The notes under the pieces were generated by a model. The model had not been told where the DNA came from. It saw nothing but the letters and a program-made list of their open reading frames with translations, and made no database searches. This document shows, in pieces, positions 24,060 to 35,499 of a stretch of 64,000 bases of DNA. Source of the stretch: Metopolophium dirhodum (Eukaryota > Arthropoda > Insecta > Hemiptera > Aphididae); assembly GCF_019925205.1 (NCBI RefSeq), contig NC_083562.1, positions 10,416,001-10,480,000 of the forward strand. Reading direction: 5' to 3'. A program made the position numbers and the translations under genes. Every line of letters begins with the position of its first letter. Within the stretch, counting starts at the first letter, position 1.

Positions 24060-25235
24060 TTCTTGCACCAAGTCAAAAAATTCTTTTATTATATGAATGT
24101 GAATATATTGTGATCTTAGGTTATTCGTTGACCGCAACGAAACCACACCAGAATTTTGTTAGTTGTAATTAACTTGTGAATCAGTCAAATGACATAAAAA
24201 CATTGTACTGCAGATGAGTTATGTGAGTGAAAGTAATTTTAAGAGTGGTAGGATGGAGCACTATATAGCTGAACATACATCTTGAACAATCTTTGAAACT
24301 GTTGATACTCCTAAGTCCTAATTTGTAACTGTAGCACATATTATATTTTGTGTATTATTCAATATAAACAGTTCATTATGGCCTCCGACACGTATAATAT
24401 TTAAGGAGTTGTGTTTAGGCAATTATTTCGTTCCTTGTGGTCACTGTTCATCTTTGTGAGTGTAGTAAATTATCACTAGTGTGTATACTCACCACAAACA
24501 CTCTCATCATACAAATTACGCAACGGCGTGCACGTGCCATATTTATAGTCATTAAATTAAAATATTCAAAATTAATTTGAGGACGTTTAATAGGTACAGG
24601 CGTGACAAAAATGTAAGTACTTCCAATGGCCTGTTTAAAAAATGTAAAGATGTTTGAATGAATAAACAAGATTACTTTGCATCGGTCAAAGCACTTTTTC
24701 AGTTTTACCAAATTCTTTACGGTTATAAACATTTGAAATTTTTTGCAATTTTTATATTCAATATATTAAAAACAAAATATAATATGCTGCATCCGATTCA
24801 AAGTATACTTCTTTATTAAATCAAAAATCTTTACATTTTTTAAATCCAAACACTATAGAAGTACCTACCTTAATTTTTGTCAGTCACTAAGGTCGTTTTG
24901 ATGAAAAATTAATGGGGTTGGCAGGGTTTGCATGGGGCCTTAATCAAAACCCAGAACTATACATTTACGGTTCTACCTAAGTTAATTTTAAATTCTGACA
25001 TGCAAAATATTACAAAGATATAAACAATATACTCCAGTTAAATATAATAGATTAGTAAATAATTAGTAAATACCTAAGTAAAACTTTCTTGTAAGTAAAA
25101 GCATTGTTTAAAGTGAATTTAATGACAGCTTTCAATGTTTTACTGTAAGTACTTATTATAGTTTTAAGTGTTATGTTCTTAGTAAATACCTACTATTTCG
25201 CTATAAACAATTTAACTTTTTTTTTTTAATATAAA
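24060..25235. other. AT-rich stretch without a recognisable gene
   Basis: A minus-strand frame at 24732-24448 ends in GTTTGTG|GTGAGTATAC, which looks like a splice donor. It has no recognised domain and no partner exon, so it is not called. Confidence 0.4.
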
Positions 25236-25248
25236 CTTTTTTTTCAGC

Positions 25249-25740
25249 ATGGCAGTTACAAAGAAAGCTTAAGAGATTTCTATCAAAGAGAAAATGTACT
25301 AAAGAAAAAAGAATTATCATCTGGTTTAGCAAAATCAAAAATAAGATGGTAGGTATGTCTATTTTTGACCAACTGCAGTTTTTGTCACTCGCGTACAAAC
25401 GAAAGCATACCGTGTCAAACTTAGATGTCGACGAACATCAAAAAAATCTAGAATAAATGCATTCAACATCAAATCAAAATGACTATAGGTACATTAAGCG
25501 AAAACCATGACAATTTTACAGATACCTGACGTGCCAGATTTTAAATCATAAAATGCAATTCCTTGATAGTTTAAATTAAATAAATGTGACATTGTATTTT
25601 CTGAGCTTAGATTCCAAGATCTCATGATAAAATATTTTGAAAAAAATGATTCAGATAATTCTGAAGAAAAATGTAAAATGGAACGTATTAGAGGAAAATT
25701 AGTAATAGTTTTGAAAAATAAACTTGATAATTTATAAATT
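25249..25740 (+). pseudogene. MADF-domain-like gene remnant with a frameshift
   Basis: Directly after an acceptor-like TTTTTTTTCAG (ends 25248) a frame reads HGSYKESLRDFYQRENVL and then SSGLAKSKIRW before a TAG. In the next frame, overlapping by a few bases, it continues GMSIFDQLQFLSLAYKRK and TVSNLDVDEHQ. The pattern L(R)..Y.RE ... K.SG.A.SK..W followed by FDQLQFL is that of the MADF DNA-binding domain, which is abundant in insect transcription factors. Further on, 25600-25737 is open (KNDSDNSEEK region) and ends in TAA, but in a different frame again. So one or more frameshifts break the gene. The upstream part is absent. It could be a truncated retrocopy or an old exon. The large repeat begins immediately after its last stop. 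Confidence 0.42.
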
Positions 25741-27366
25741 TTTAACTACAAAATAATTAATAAATTATAAATTTGATAAATGTTGTCAACATTTGAACTT
25801 TAAATGCTTATAAAAAAAAATTGTGCCTATGTATTTTTAATATTTTTCAACTGCTATTAGAACGATATATCAGGAGCCTTATATTAAATTTTCACGCTTT
25901 TTTACCCAACAAATAAAAATTTATTGATATTTATAGAAAAAAAACTAAAAAAATTGAAAACTGACAATGTCCGTAAACAGGTCAAAAAGAGTCAAAATAT
26001 TTTCAACATTTTATGGTGTATAGAAAATGCTAATATAAACATTCAGTGAAATTTTCAAGTATCTACAGTCATTCGTTTTTTAATTACAATAAAATAAGAA
26101 AATTGTTACATGAGAAATCGAGTAAATATCAAATGTTGTAAAAATATAAATTTCAGACGCTCATAAAAATTTAATTTAAGTTTCTTCTAGACATTTTTTT
26201 TTTGATAAAGGTAGACAAACTTATGAGTAATCTTATATTACATTTTCAAATCTTAGATTTAAAAAGAAAAATTTTTATGAATTCTCATCAAAATAATTTG
26301 CTATTTTTCGTGATTTTTCCGTATTTTGTCAAAATTTGAACTTTAAATGCTTATAATTAAAAACTGTGACTAAGGAATTTTAATTTTTTTCATCTGCCTT
26401 TGAAACAATAACCTGGGAGCCTTCTATTAAATTTTCAAGCTTTTTTACACAACAAATAAAATTTTATTGATATTTATAGAAAAAAAATTTAAAAAAACTG
26501 AAAACTGACAATGTCCGTAAACAGTTCAAAAAAAGTCAAATTATTTTCAAAATTGTATTGTGTATAGAAAATGAAAATATAAACAACCAGTGAAAATTTC
26601 ATGCATCTACGGTCATTTGTTTTAGAGTTACACCAATAACCAAAATCGATTTTGTTAAAAATCGATTTTGCGTAAAAATTCCCGTTTTTCCTTAATTTTT
26701 CTTTTGTTTTTCACATCGCTTTTGAAAACTACTGGGAAATTAAAATTTTGACCTCCCCAATGCACCAACGATATTCACTTTCCCATCGAACAAGATACTG
26801 AAGTCGAAAATCGAAGCATTATTTCGACTACTTATCGTGTACACAGACACAAAAATAAAAAAATAAAAAAAAAAAACACACATCATTGTAAAATCAATAC
26901 ATTCATCGTTTCACTCAGAATCTAAAATTGAAAACTGACAATGGCCGTAAACAGCTCAAAAAGAGTCAAAATATTTTCAACATTTTATGGTGTATAGAAA
27001 ATGCTAATATAAACATTCAGTCAAAATTTCATGTCCCTACGGTCATTTGTTTTAGAGTTACACCAAAAACCAAAATCGATTTTCTCGAAAACAGATTTTG
27101 CGTAAAAATTCCCGTTTTTCCTTAATTTTTCTTTTGTTTTTCACGTCGCTTGTGAAAACTACTGGGAAATTTTTACTTTTGACCCCCCCCCCCCCCAAAG
27201 TACCAACTAGATTCACTTTCCTATCAGAAAAGTTACTATTGAAGAAAATCCAAGCACTTTTACTGTCCTAAAAGGTGATGACAGACACAAAAATAAAAAA
27301 AATTAAAAAAAAAAAAACACACATCATTGTAGAATCAATACATTCATCGCTTCGCTCAGAATCTAA
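25739..27366 (+). repeat. large dispersed repeat, copy A (5'-truncated, 3' unit duplicated)
   Basis: From TTTTTAACTACAAAATAATT this segment is nearly identical to 40143-41318 over about 730 bp. It then carries two tandem versions of the ~430-bp 3' unit (starting near 26500 and 26930). Each contains GAAAACTGACAATG(T/G)CCGTAAACAG, an AAAATCGATTTT block, a poly-A/ACACACATCATTGTA block and the end TTCGCTCAGAATC or TTTCACTCAGAATC. Copy B has one such unit. A related GAAAACTGACAATG block also occurs near 25955. No protein is encoded. It is a non-autonomous element, class unknown. Confidence 0.8.
27182..27196 (+). repeat. poly-C tract
   Basis: A run of about 14-15 C residues inside the second 3' unit of repeat copy A. 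The matching place in copy B (41157) has only about 7 C, so the tract differs in length between copies. Confidence 0.8.
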
Positions 27367-27379
27367 AACCATATCCTCA

Positions 27380-30300
27380 CCGGTTTCCGTTTTAGCATTG
27401 AACTTTCTACATATATTCAAAAATAGGAAATACATGAAAATATATTTTACAAATAATGATAAACTAATGTATAATATCATGTCATTTCTTGTCACACGAA
27501 GACTGATACATTCTAAGGAATGCCGTGTGTAAACAGCATGGATTTCCTGGCGACAAGTGGTCCTTGTGATACGACTATACGAGCCTTAGTCAGATTCTCG
27601 GTTAGTGCACTAAAATAATAAAATATAATACAATTCTATCTTTATTCGTGGTGAGTTATCTGCACATGGAGCCCTGAAAAGAGTGCGAGGTCTGCTATTT
27701 GTTCTGAATTGCGAAGATAATAAAGATTGTGAAAATAAATAATTCGAGTCATGATTATTTATTATCCTGAGTTCCAACATAATTTAATAGTACTTACTTA
27801 TAATATATTAATATATCATATCATTAGTTATTATTGGTCCGGGTCAAAGTAAAACTCTGCCATTGATTGTGCCATAAATCACTTTCTACTCATCAAATTT
27901 TTTCCTGGATACATTTTGTTGTTGTTGTAATAACCAAAAGAAAAAAACACAACAAAATAATATTTAAAACTTAAACTAGGTAGCCATTTAAACGATATTT
28001 GATAAATAGTAAATAGGTAAAGCATTTAAAACAATCATAGGTTATCATATGAATCATCAGTAGGTAATAAAAAAAAAATAAAATATAAATACTCGTAGGT
28101 ATTTGTGGGGGTACTTTAACTTACGTGTTTGAGTACGAGACGCTATAAATTCGAACATTTGTTTCACGTGGAAAAACAATATCTGAAGTGTATAAAAAAA
28201 TAAAATGGCAATAGTGGTTCCCGTAACAACTTGAAGGGCCTAATCGTCCGGTAACAAAACTGAGATGGAAATAATGATAACGCATAAACGAAAGGTAAGT
28301 GATATCGAGAAATCGATTCAAATCGATGTGCCATCGTGTCATTTCACATTTTTCTACCCGATGGTTATGTATGAAATTGCCTTTTAAATGTTACTACTGT
28401 AATATAAGGATAATGTATTACACCAATATATATTTGTATGACGTTTTGTCAATTTTTCGATTTATATAAACTCGAGGAAAAACTTTTATTGCATGTCATA
28501 TCCCTAAATAGACATAACGAATGGAAACAAAATATCAATAAACAACAACAACAACAAAACAACCAGAAATATTTTTGTGGGTAGGTACTTTACAATAGAT
28601 ATGTGAAGGAAGCTAATTTATTAAGACTGTGAGTTATGATCGTTTTTGTAATTTCTCAATACAACTGCAATAATTGAAACGATGTAAAACACATAAATAA
28701 AAGGCATATTTATGAAAATATTACAACTTTGACTCAAAATGTTTGGAAACATTGTAAAATAAACTCAATAACGGTGTTCAAGACTTTTGATTGGAAGTCT
28801 GCTCAAAATTATTTTTTAAATTAATTAATTAACTTTTTGATTTTTTATTTAGAATAAGTATCTATAAAATCGTTGTATAACCTATAATATTATACGATGA
28901 TGAATTTTATAATGAGTAATATATATTGATGAAGATAATAAACAGCTCGATTAACAAGTATATTAAAATTGGTGAAATTTTTGTTTTAAAATATAAATCT
29001 TGAGTTTGAATACGTAGAAATATTATCTAATTTTCATATAATCTGTTAACCACACTGAAAACGACATAGTTTGAATATATGGAGAATAATACAACAAGCA
29101 TTTCTCATAAACTTTCAAGCTTTTGTTAAAAATAGATGTAATATAAAATATTATGTTACATTTATTTTGCCGTTTATTAAATGTGTTTTTTAAACTACTG
29201 GAAAATTTGAAAAAATGACCTATGTACCATCTGCGTTCAATTTATAATCGATTTATATGACTACGTGAAAGTTACTGATCATTTTTATTGTTCCAAAATA
29301 TATTTTACGAAGAAAGAAAATGGGTAAAACAACACTTCATTGTAAAATCGATACTTACCTTGCTCAAGTCAGAATCATATTGGCTATTGCTGTTAATTTA
29401 TTTATTTTGGATTCTACGTATGTAACAGAATTCACTTGTCTTTTTTGTCATAAGACATAATTAATATACGAAAAAATCGCCTACGATAATGAAATTTTAT
29501 ATTTTACCTTAATTGTAAATAAGATTAATATAATCATTAATAAGTAACAAGGTGTTGAAACATTACACGTATAAGCGACGATTAAATGTAATAATATGAT
29601 GATATTTTAGGTGGGTACATAAATTATTATGCTTTGTTATATTTAGTAACAATGTAATAATTACAATTTCTATAAATCAATATTACGTATTACGTAGTTG
29701 GTAAATTAACTAAAAATTACATTTTGCTTGGAAAAAAATGAGGGATAAAAAATTAATTAAGTAAACAGATTATACTGAGTATACTGATTTTAATGTTTAA
29801 ACTTTTAAACACCCACATACTTTATATAATATTTAATTATGTATAGCCATTTTAACAAGATGAGTTTGCATCGATTTGAATTATTTACACATTTCAGTTT
29901 GAAATGTTACTATAACCATTTGAAAAAAATTGAAATTTGATTATAATGAGTATTTCGGTTTATAAGAACCCTTCACCATAACAATTTCAACAAAAGAAAT
30001 TCAATTTTATAAATACTAAAAAGTTACTTTTCGAAGTAAATCATACTAAAACTATGATTAAAATTGAAATTTAATTTTAAAGTACATTAAATCTAACGGC
30101 TAACACTGAATTTTTAGACTCACACTTTTTTTTTTAATATTCAGAGACTGCACTGACGTATTTTAATGCTCTTATACATTTAATGTATACATTGTCGGAA
30201 AGCTTTTAATGGAAAGTGAAAATGTATCCTTTCCTTTAATATAATTCTCTTATTTACAGTATTGAACGAAAAACTATTCGTTGCTTCGTTCCATTATTCG

Positions 30301-32125
30301 ATATTCGTTATGTGGCGTACATTTTCTAAAATGTGGATTACTTTGAAACTTTAAAATCCATAACATTTTACGTGAAAGTGTTTATCAACGTATGCATTCA
30401 ATATCATAAAATATAAATATTTTTTTAGATATTGGCATCGGACAGATTGTCGACAACGATGTAAACCAAGTGTGATAATGCATTACCTACCAAAATATTT
30501 TTCCATGTAGATTGGTAGGTACGTGATAAACATTTTGAAATTTAAGTACATACCTATACTATACTATCAATAATACCACAGAATATTTGAAATATGTTCA
30601 AAATACTGTTTGTGATTTACTAATACATATTCGTAAGTAAACGTACGACCACGCAATGTTACTCGGAAAGTTTTTCAACATGTACAGTATTGCAATTTGC
30701 CACAACCAACAACTACAACTGGACTCCAACCGAACTAAAACTTTAATTATAATTTTTTCACAGAACGTATTTTTTTCCATTTAAAAATACAAATGAGATT
30801 GAAACTTGCATCTCTCCTGGGGGTCAGGAGCTGTTATATGGAACTGAAGGGTCATTCTATGATTGAAATGACAACAAAAGTTATGAACAAATTGACATTA
30901 TCTGCAACGGTAGGCGGCCACCGTGAAGTTATGATAATTAGTAAATATTATTGTTTTTCCTTTTTATAACGTCGACACTACTATAATAATTTACAGGCAG
31001 GTCGACGAGTCAAACACGGCAATGATGATTATTATCAACGGTCGTAAGCAAAATACATTTTTTTTATTTTAAATTTAAATAATATAGCTAGTATTATACA
31101 AAGGATATATAGTTATCAAAATTTCACAATAGTGCAATTTCCTAATAGAATATTATGTGGAAAGTTTCAACCCTCTGCTCATATTGTTTAACTACGACGA
31201 TACATTTTTTTTAAAAATAATAATCATAATAATAATAGCAATATATAAAGCTTGAAACTAGGGTCTGATCACTTTTCGGGTCGATTGTTCGCAACAATAA
31301 GGTAATAAAGGTTTTATTATGGAGGAGAGAAGCGGTTCTTTTGCAGCCCTCATCCGGGTAAACTAATCGCCGCAAAATCGTTCACGATAACAATAATAAT
31401 GGTCTTGGTTTGTCGTTCAAAGTTTTGACGGGCCAATTGCAATGGTCTGACGAGAAAAAAATCAACTAAGTGGTCGTACGTGATAATAATACTTTCATAT
31501 AACCATAATAGCTCTGACCACACTAGTTGATTCAAGTTTTCGTTGCTCAGTAAATGTGTGTGTGTTTAAATTCTAAGCATCATTTATGAAAAGAAAAAAA
31601 AACATTTGCAGTATAAAGCGCTATAGTTTGGTATAACTCATGTAAACATTTTAAACAGTTTTAAATATTGTGATCAATAATAAATATAATGTAAAAGATA
31701 ATACTAAATTAATTTTAATGATATGAACAGGTAATATTACTTATTAGTTGTTAATTGGTACCTTCAAGCCGCATTAATCGCTTAATATATTTTGGATAGG
31801 TATGGTACATTGACAATTCCCTTAATTAATATATCTACAATAATTTATTATCTACAAATTAAAATGTATTATTTATAATAAAATATAAAACTATGCCTCA
31901 TCAAAAAAAAAAAAATAATAACTTTATATTATGGTCTTTAAAATTGAATACGTTTAGTATATAAATTAATCAATACCATCAATTAAACGAAATCAAATAA
32001 TTATGAATAAACACGGTATCTATACAAAATATAACTATTTTATGTCTTTGATTGTAGAGTTGGTTGGTTTTTGGTGCAATCTTCAACCGGTTACGTAAGT
32101 TAGGGTAGGGTACTATATACATATG
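27380..32125. other. AT-rich stretch without a recognisable gene
   Basis: I see no coding homology on either strand. Frames at 28342-28121 and 31535-31350 (minus) lack recognisable domains. One minus-strand donor-like word (CAC|GTAAGTTAA near 28125) has no partner. Confidence 0.45.
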
Positions 32126-32130
32126 TAAAC

Positions 32131-32650
32131 GAATAAAAAATAAAAAAAAAAATTTTAAAAACACACTTTTCCATAAAAACATTTAAAAAAAATTTTAAAA
32201 ATTGCACTAAAAAGACAAAAATAATTCTCTGTACTTAAAAATAATGAAAAATTTATTGATGAAAAATTTAAAAGTGTGTGGTGCTCATACACTTGACATA
32301 TATTCCCAGTCACTATCTTATAAACATGATTGAACAAAGAAGTGTATGTGAGACTTTCCTTGGCTTTTAAATTTTTCATCAGTAAATTTTTCATTATTTT
32401 GCTCTTATACTTGACATATACTGCCAGTCACTATCTTATAAACAGGATTGAACAAAGAAGTGTATGTGAGACTTAGCTCGGCTTTTAATGTTTTGTATGA
32501 TGCACCACACACTTTTAAATTTTTCATCAATAAATTTTTCATTATTTTTAAGTACAGAGAATTATTTTTGTCTTTTTAGTGCAATTTTTAAAATTTTTTT
32601 TTAAATGTTTTTATGGAAAAGTGTGTTTTTAAAATTTTTTTTTTTATTTT
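32131..32650. mobile_element. foldback element: ~155-bp inverted arms with an internal tandem duplication
   Basis: The left arm (about 32131-32290) and right arm (about 32496-32650) are near-perfect reverse complements, matching through the outer poly-A/T, ACACACTTTTCCATAAAAAC, ATTGCACTAAAAAGACAAAA, TCTGTACTTAAAAATAATG and GTGTGTGGTGC. The loop of about 205 bp holds two tandem copies, 118 bases apart, of a unit starting ACTTGACATATA and containing GATTGAACAAAGAAGTGTAT. No reading frame of interest is present. A transcript through it would fold into a long double-stranded stem. Confidence 0.85.
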
Positions 32651-32889
32651 TTATTTTCTACTTTTTAGTTGAAAGTAAATATTTTTATTAAACGTTTAAG
32701 AAATATGTTATCCGGTGTTTTCGGTACCTATATCAGAATACCGGTATAATGTTATTTGGTAATAATTACCGTTGTTACCATAGATATTATAATAATGGAT
32801 AGGACACGCCTATACTTGCTTCGTAAGAGGTTGCGGTTTTTTTTGGGGAAGAGAGAAAGTTCAATATCTGCGAGAGATATTACGGCGAC

Positions 32890-33090
32890 GTCGTGGGGAC
32901 AATCCTTTTTTTTTTTTTTGGTCCATGTCCCAAAATGACAACGGATTATTGTATTGTCATCCAAGACCAAGGTCTATACCAATTTTCAGAATTTTTCATC
33001 TTCAAAAAGTGCCTCAAATCGAGCGCGCAAGATTTGATCACAGACAGACGTGAAACCAAACTTAAGAAAAGTGTTAAAAATGTACTTATT
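32890..33090 (+). mobile_element. probable LINE 3'-end fragment
   Basis: The run CCAAGGTCTATACCAATTTTC, AGTGCCTCAAATCGAGCGCGCAA and GATCACAGACAGACGTG resembles the 3' ends of insect LINEs, which often carry ACCAAATTTCA...CAGACAGAC just before the tail. No reverse-transcriptase frame is nearby. The class is inferred from resemblance only. Confidence 0.4.
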
Positions 33091-33327
33091 TTAGCTTAAT
33101 ATGGAACATAATTTTTTAACATAAAGTTTCAATAAAATCTACCTAATAAATTCAGTTTTAAAACTTTATTTTTAGGTCAGGCACAGCCCTATAACAATAA
33201 TCAAAAAAATACCTAATATTAGTTATTACTATATTAGTTTATAAAATAATATTCAGATCAAATGAATTCCAGAAATTTCCGATCGTTATCGAAATTATTT
33301 TAATTTAAATTCCAGTACTAAAATATT

Positions 33328-33619
33328 TTTATTTTTTTTTTATTGGGTAACCCGTGGCAACATAGGCCATTGGGTGTGGGGGAGGGCACTATAGGTTTTT
33401 AAATTGGGTAGGTTGGTACACGTGTGTGTTGTGTTTTGGCAGAATTTCTAATGGGGCACCCGTAGGTTTCTGCCGTGCCCCTGGGGGTTGGGGGGGGGGG
33501 GTTGGCGGCACTTGTTCTCCGGACACCGTGACTTGCCCGAAGAAAAATGCCACCCGCGGCCGAGGTATCGAACTCGGGTCGGCTGCGTCGCCTTAGTCCG
33601 CTCGGCCACTCCGTCCCCC
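33328..33619 (-). mobile_element. tRNA-derived SINE with perfect target-site duplication
   Basis: On the minus strand the element starts GGGGACGGAGTGGCCGAG. It carries a pol III A box (TGGCCGAGCGG, 33608-33598) and B box (GAGTTCGATACC, 33575-33564) in tRNA-like spacing, as in a Ser/Leu-type tRNA. This is followed by a GC-rich body with a poly-C tract and an A-rich tail (ACCCAATAAAAAAAAAATAA). It is flanked by a perfect 11-bp duplication ACTAAAATATT (33317-33327 and 33620-33630), so insertion was by target-primed reverse transcription. The anticodon region is not that of a working tRNA, and the 292-bp length and tail show it is a SINE rather than a tRNA gene. Confidence 0.92.
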
Positions 33620-33639
33620 ACTAAAATATTATGTACATA

Positions 33640-35490
33640 TGAATAGTGTATTTTATAATATTTACCTTATAAACAATGTTACTATTGTATCCGTCGATAT
33701 ACAATATGGAATTTCATTGAAACGGTTGTAAAATACCATTTATAAAAAATATATTTAATAATAGGTACTCGTTGCCTATAAATGAGCTAGAAGCATCATC
33801 GACTGAAAAATAATAATATGGAATGTCTTAACAATAAAACCAATTAAATCACGGACGGGAGTCTGTATTAATTATCACGAGATATTTTATAGTGTAGGTG
33901 AATCAAAGTGGACAATTAATAATAATTTTCAGTCATATTTCATTATTAACTCCTTCATTGAAGCGTGTAATTCTGGATGTGGTGGAAGTGATCGAAAAAA
34001 TGGTTTTTTTTTTCATACACTTATTTTTGATTTATTTTTTACTATTTTTGAGTTGATTTTATATTATATTGCATTTATTTACATTTAATTACCCTCCCTC
34101 CCAACAGTAATATATTATGCCATTATGGTCTTAAGAGTTAAGACACGTGTGCATTCATTACTAAAATTATGCATATGAGTAATATTATGTGGGTATGCTC
34201 ATGGCTATTTTGATTCGTAAATCGTACTAATATAGTTGTGTGTAATTGTACGTGAATAAATCATTTTTAAGAAATTACTATTTATAAATTTTCTTATTCA
34301 ACTATTTCAAAATACAAACTTACATATTTTGTTTTTTTCTTTATTTTCTCGAACGTTTATTTTTACTGGATCATATTCTACTTAAAATACGTCTGTGTAG
34401 CTTCGTGACTTACTTGCGCTTAAAAATGCAGTCCCTTGAAATATACAATATGTTAAAACGTATATTATGTCGCAGTAAATTACCTTTTGTCATGTATGTT
34501 TATGCTAAAGTAATTAACGTATACGCATACATGAAACAAAATTATAAAATGTTCATTAAATGTTAACTGCAAGGCACATGTCCATGTTATAAACTTACTT
34601 CAATTACTATGTATTATTAAATTCACTTAAACAGAGTAGTTTCGCAACTATTTTAAAACTTTGACAGAAATCGACAAAAATGAATTCAATAAAAATTTAA
34701 GAATAATATTTATTATATGAAATAGGTATCCATTTAATATATTAGTTACGTGTTATACTGTTAGACAGTGAGCCAATTTGATTGTGGCATTATTTTTTAG
34801 TTTTTGCCAATCACGAAGATAAAGTTTGCAATTTTTTTGCATAAAGTATACCTTAAATATTCTTCTGAATTTAACTAATTTTATCTGTCTTCGATATTAT
34901 TTTACAATTGTTATGCTTTCACTCGACGAAAATAGCAAAACATCGGACCACGACCAGCTTGTCTTTATTCTTATATTCTGTCATTATCGACTATATTCTC
35001 ATTGGTACGAAATGTCCACATGGTGATTACACAACATTTATGATTAATTAACTATAATAACTTATATTATAACCCACACTCAAAATTTTAGAATTATGCA
35101 GACACAACGTTAAACTTTTCAAAATCGCTCAGAATATGGCATGATAGGCACGTGATAACAATGTACGAACAATGTATATGATACATACAATGTAGGTATG
35201 TGTATATATTATTATATGAGTATTACGAGTACCTACATAAATTAGTTGATGATTAAAATTTGATTAATCAATTAAATAATAGAATATGTTGTTACTTAAC
35301 ACCGTTATAAATGTATTAACTTCAGTAAAACCCATATTAATAAGAAAATGTTTAATATTCATTTCTGAAACATTAAATCATTCACAATTGTAAAAGTTAT
35401 TTATGACTCATAAGTCGTTAGCATAAAAAAAAATACCAAGTACAATAATAATCGAATAAACACCAATAATTATACAATTGTGGTTATTGG
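33640..35490. other. AT-rich stretch without a recognisable gene
   Basis: This is the 3' flank of the CFAP221-like gene on the minus strand. I see no coding potential. Confidence 0.5.
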
Positions 35491-35499
35491 AATATTGCG

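Noticed and set aside
24448..24732. 94-residue minus-strand frame ending at a GTGAGT donor as the missing first exon of the Tret1-like gene
   Set aside because: The phase at its donor (0) does not fit either candidate acceptor of the transporter exon, and the peptide does not resemble a sugar-porter N terminus.
26928..27125. Open frame inside repeat copy A
   Set aside because: It lies in the non-coding repeat body, the matching frame is not conserved in copy B or in the neighbouring unit, and no domain is visible.
32155..32394. Open frames in the foldback element
   Set aside because: They derive from the inverted arms and tandem loop units. The composition is AT-driven and without domain features.
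33541..33619. A functional tRNA gene
   Set aside because: Box A and box B are tRNA-like, but the cloverleaf is not completed, and the A-rich tail plus flanking duplication show it is the head of a SINE.
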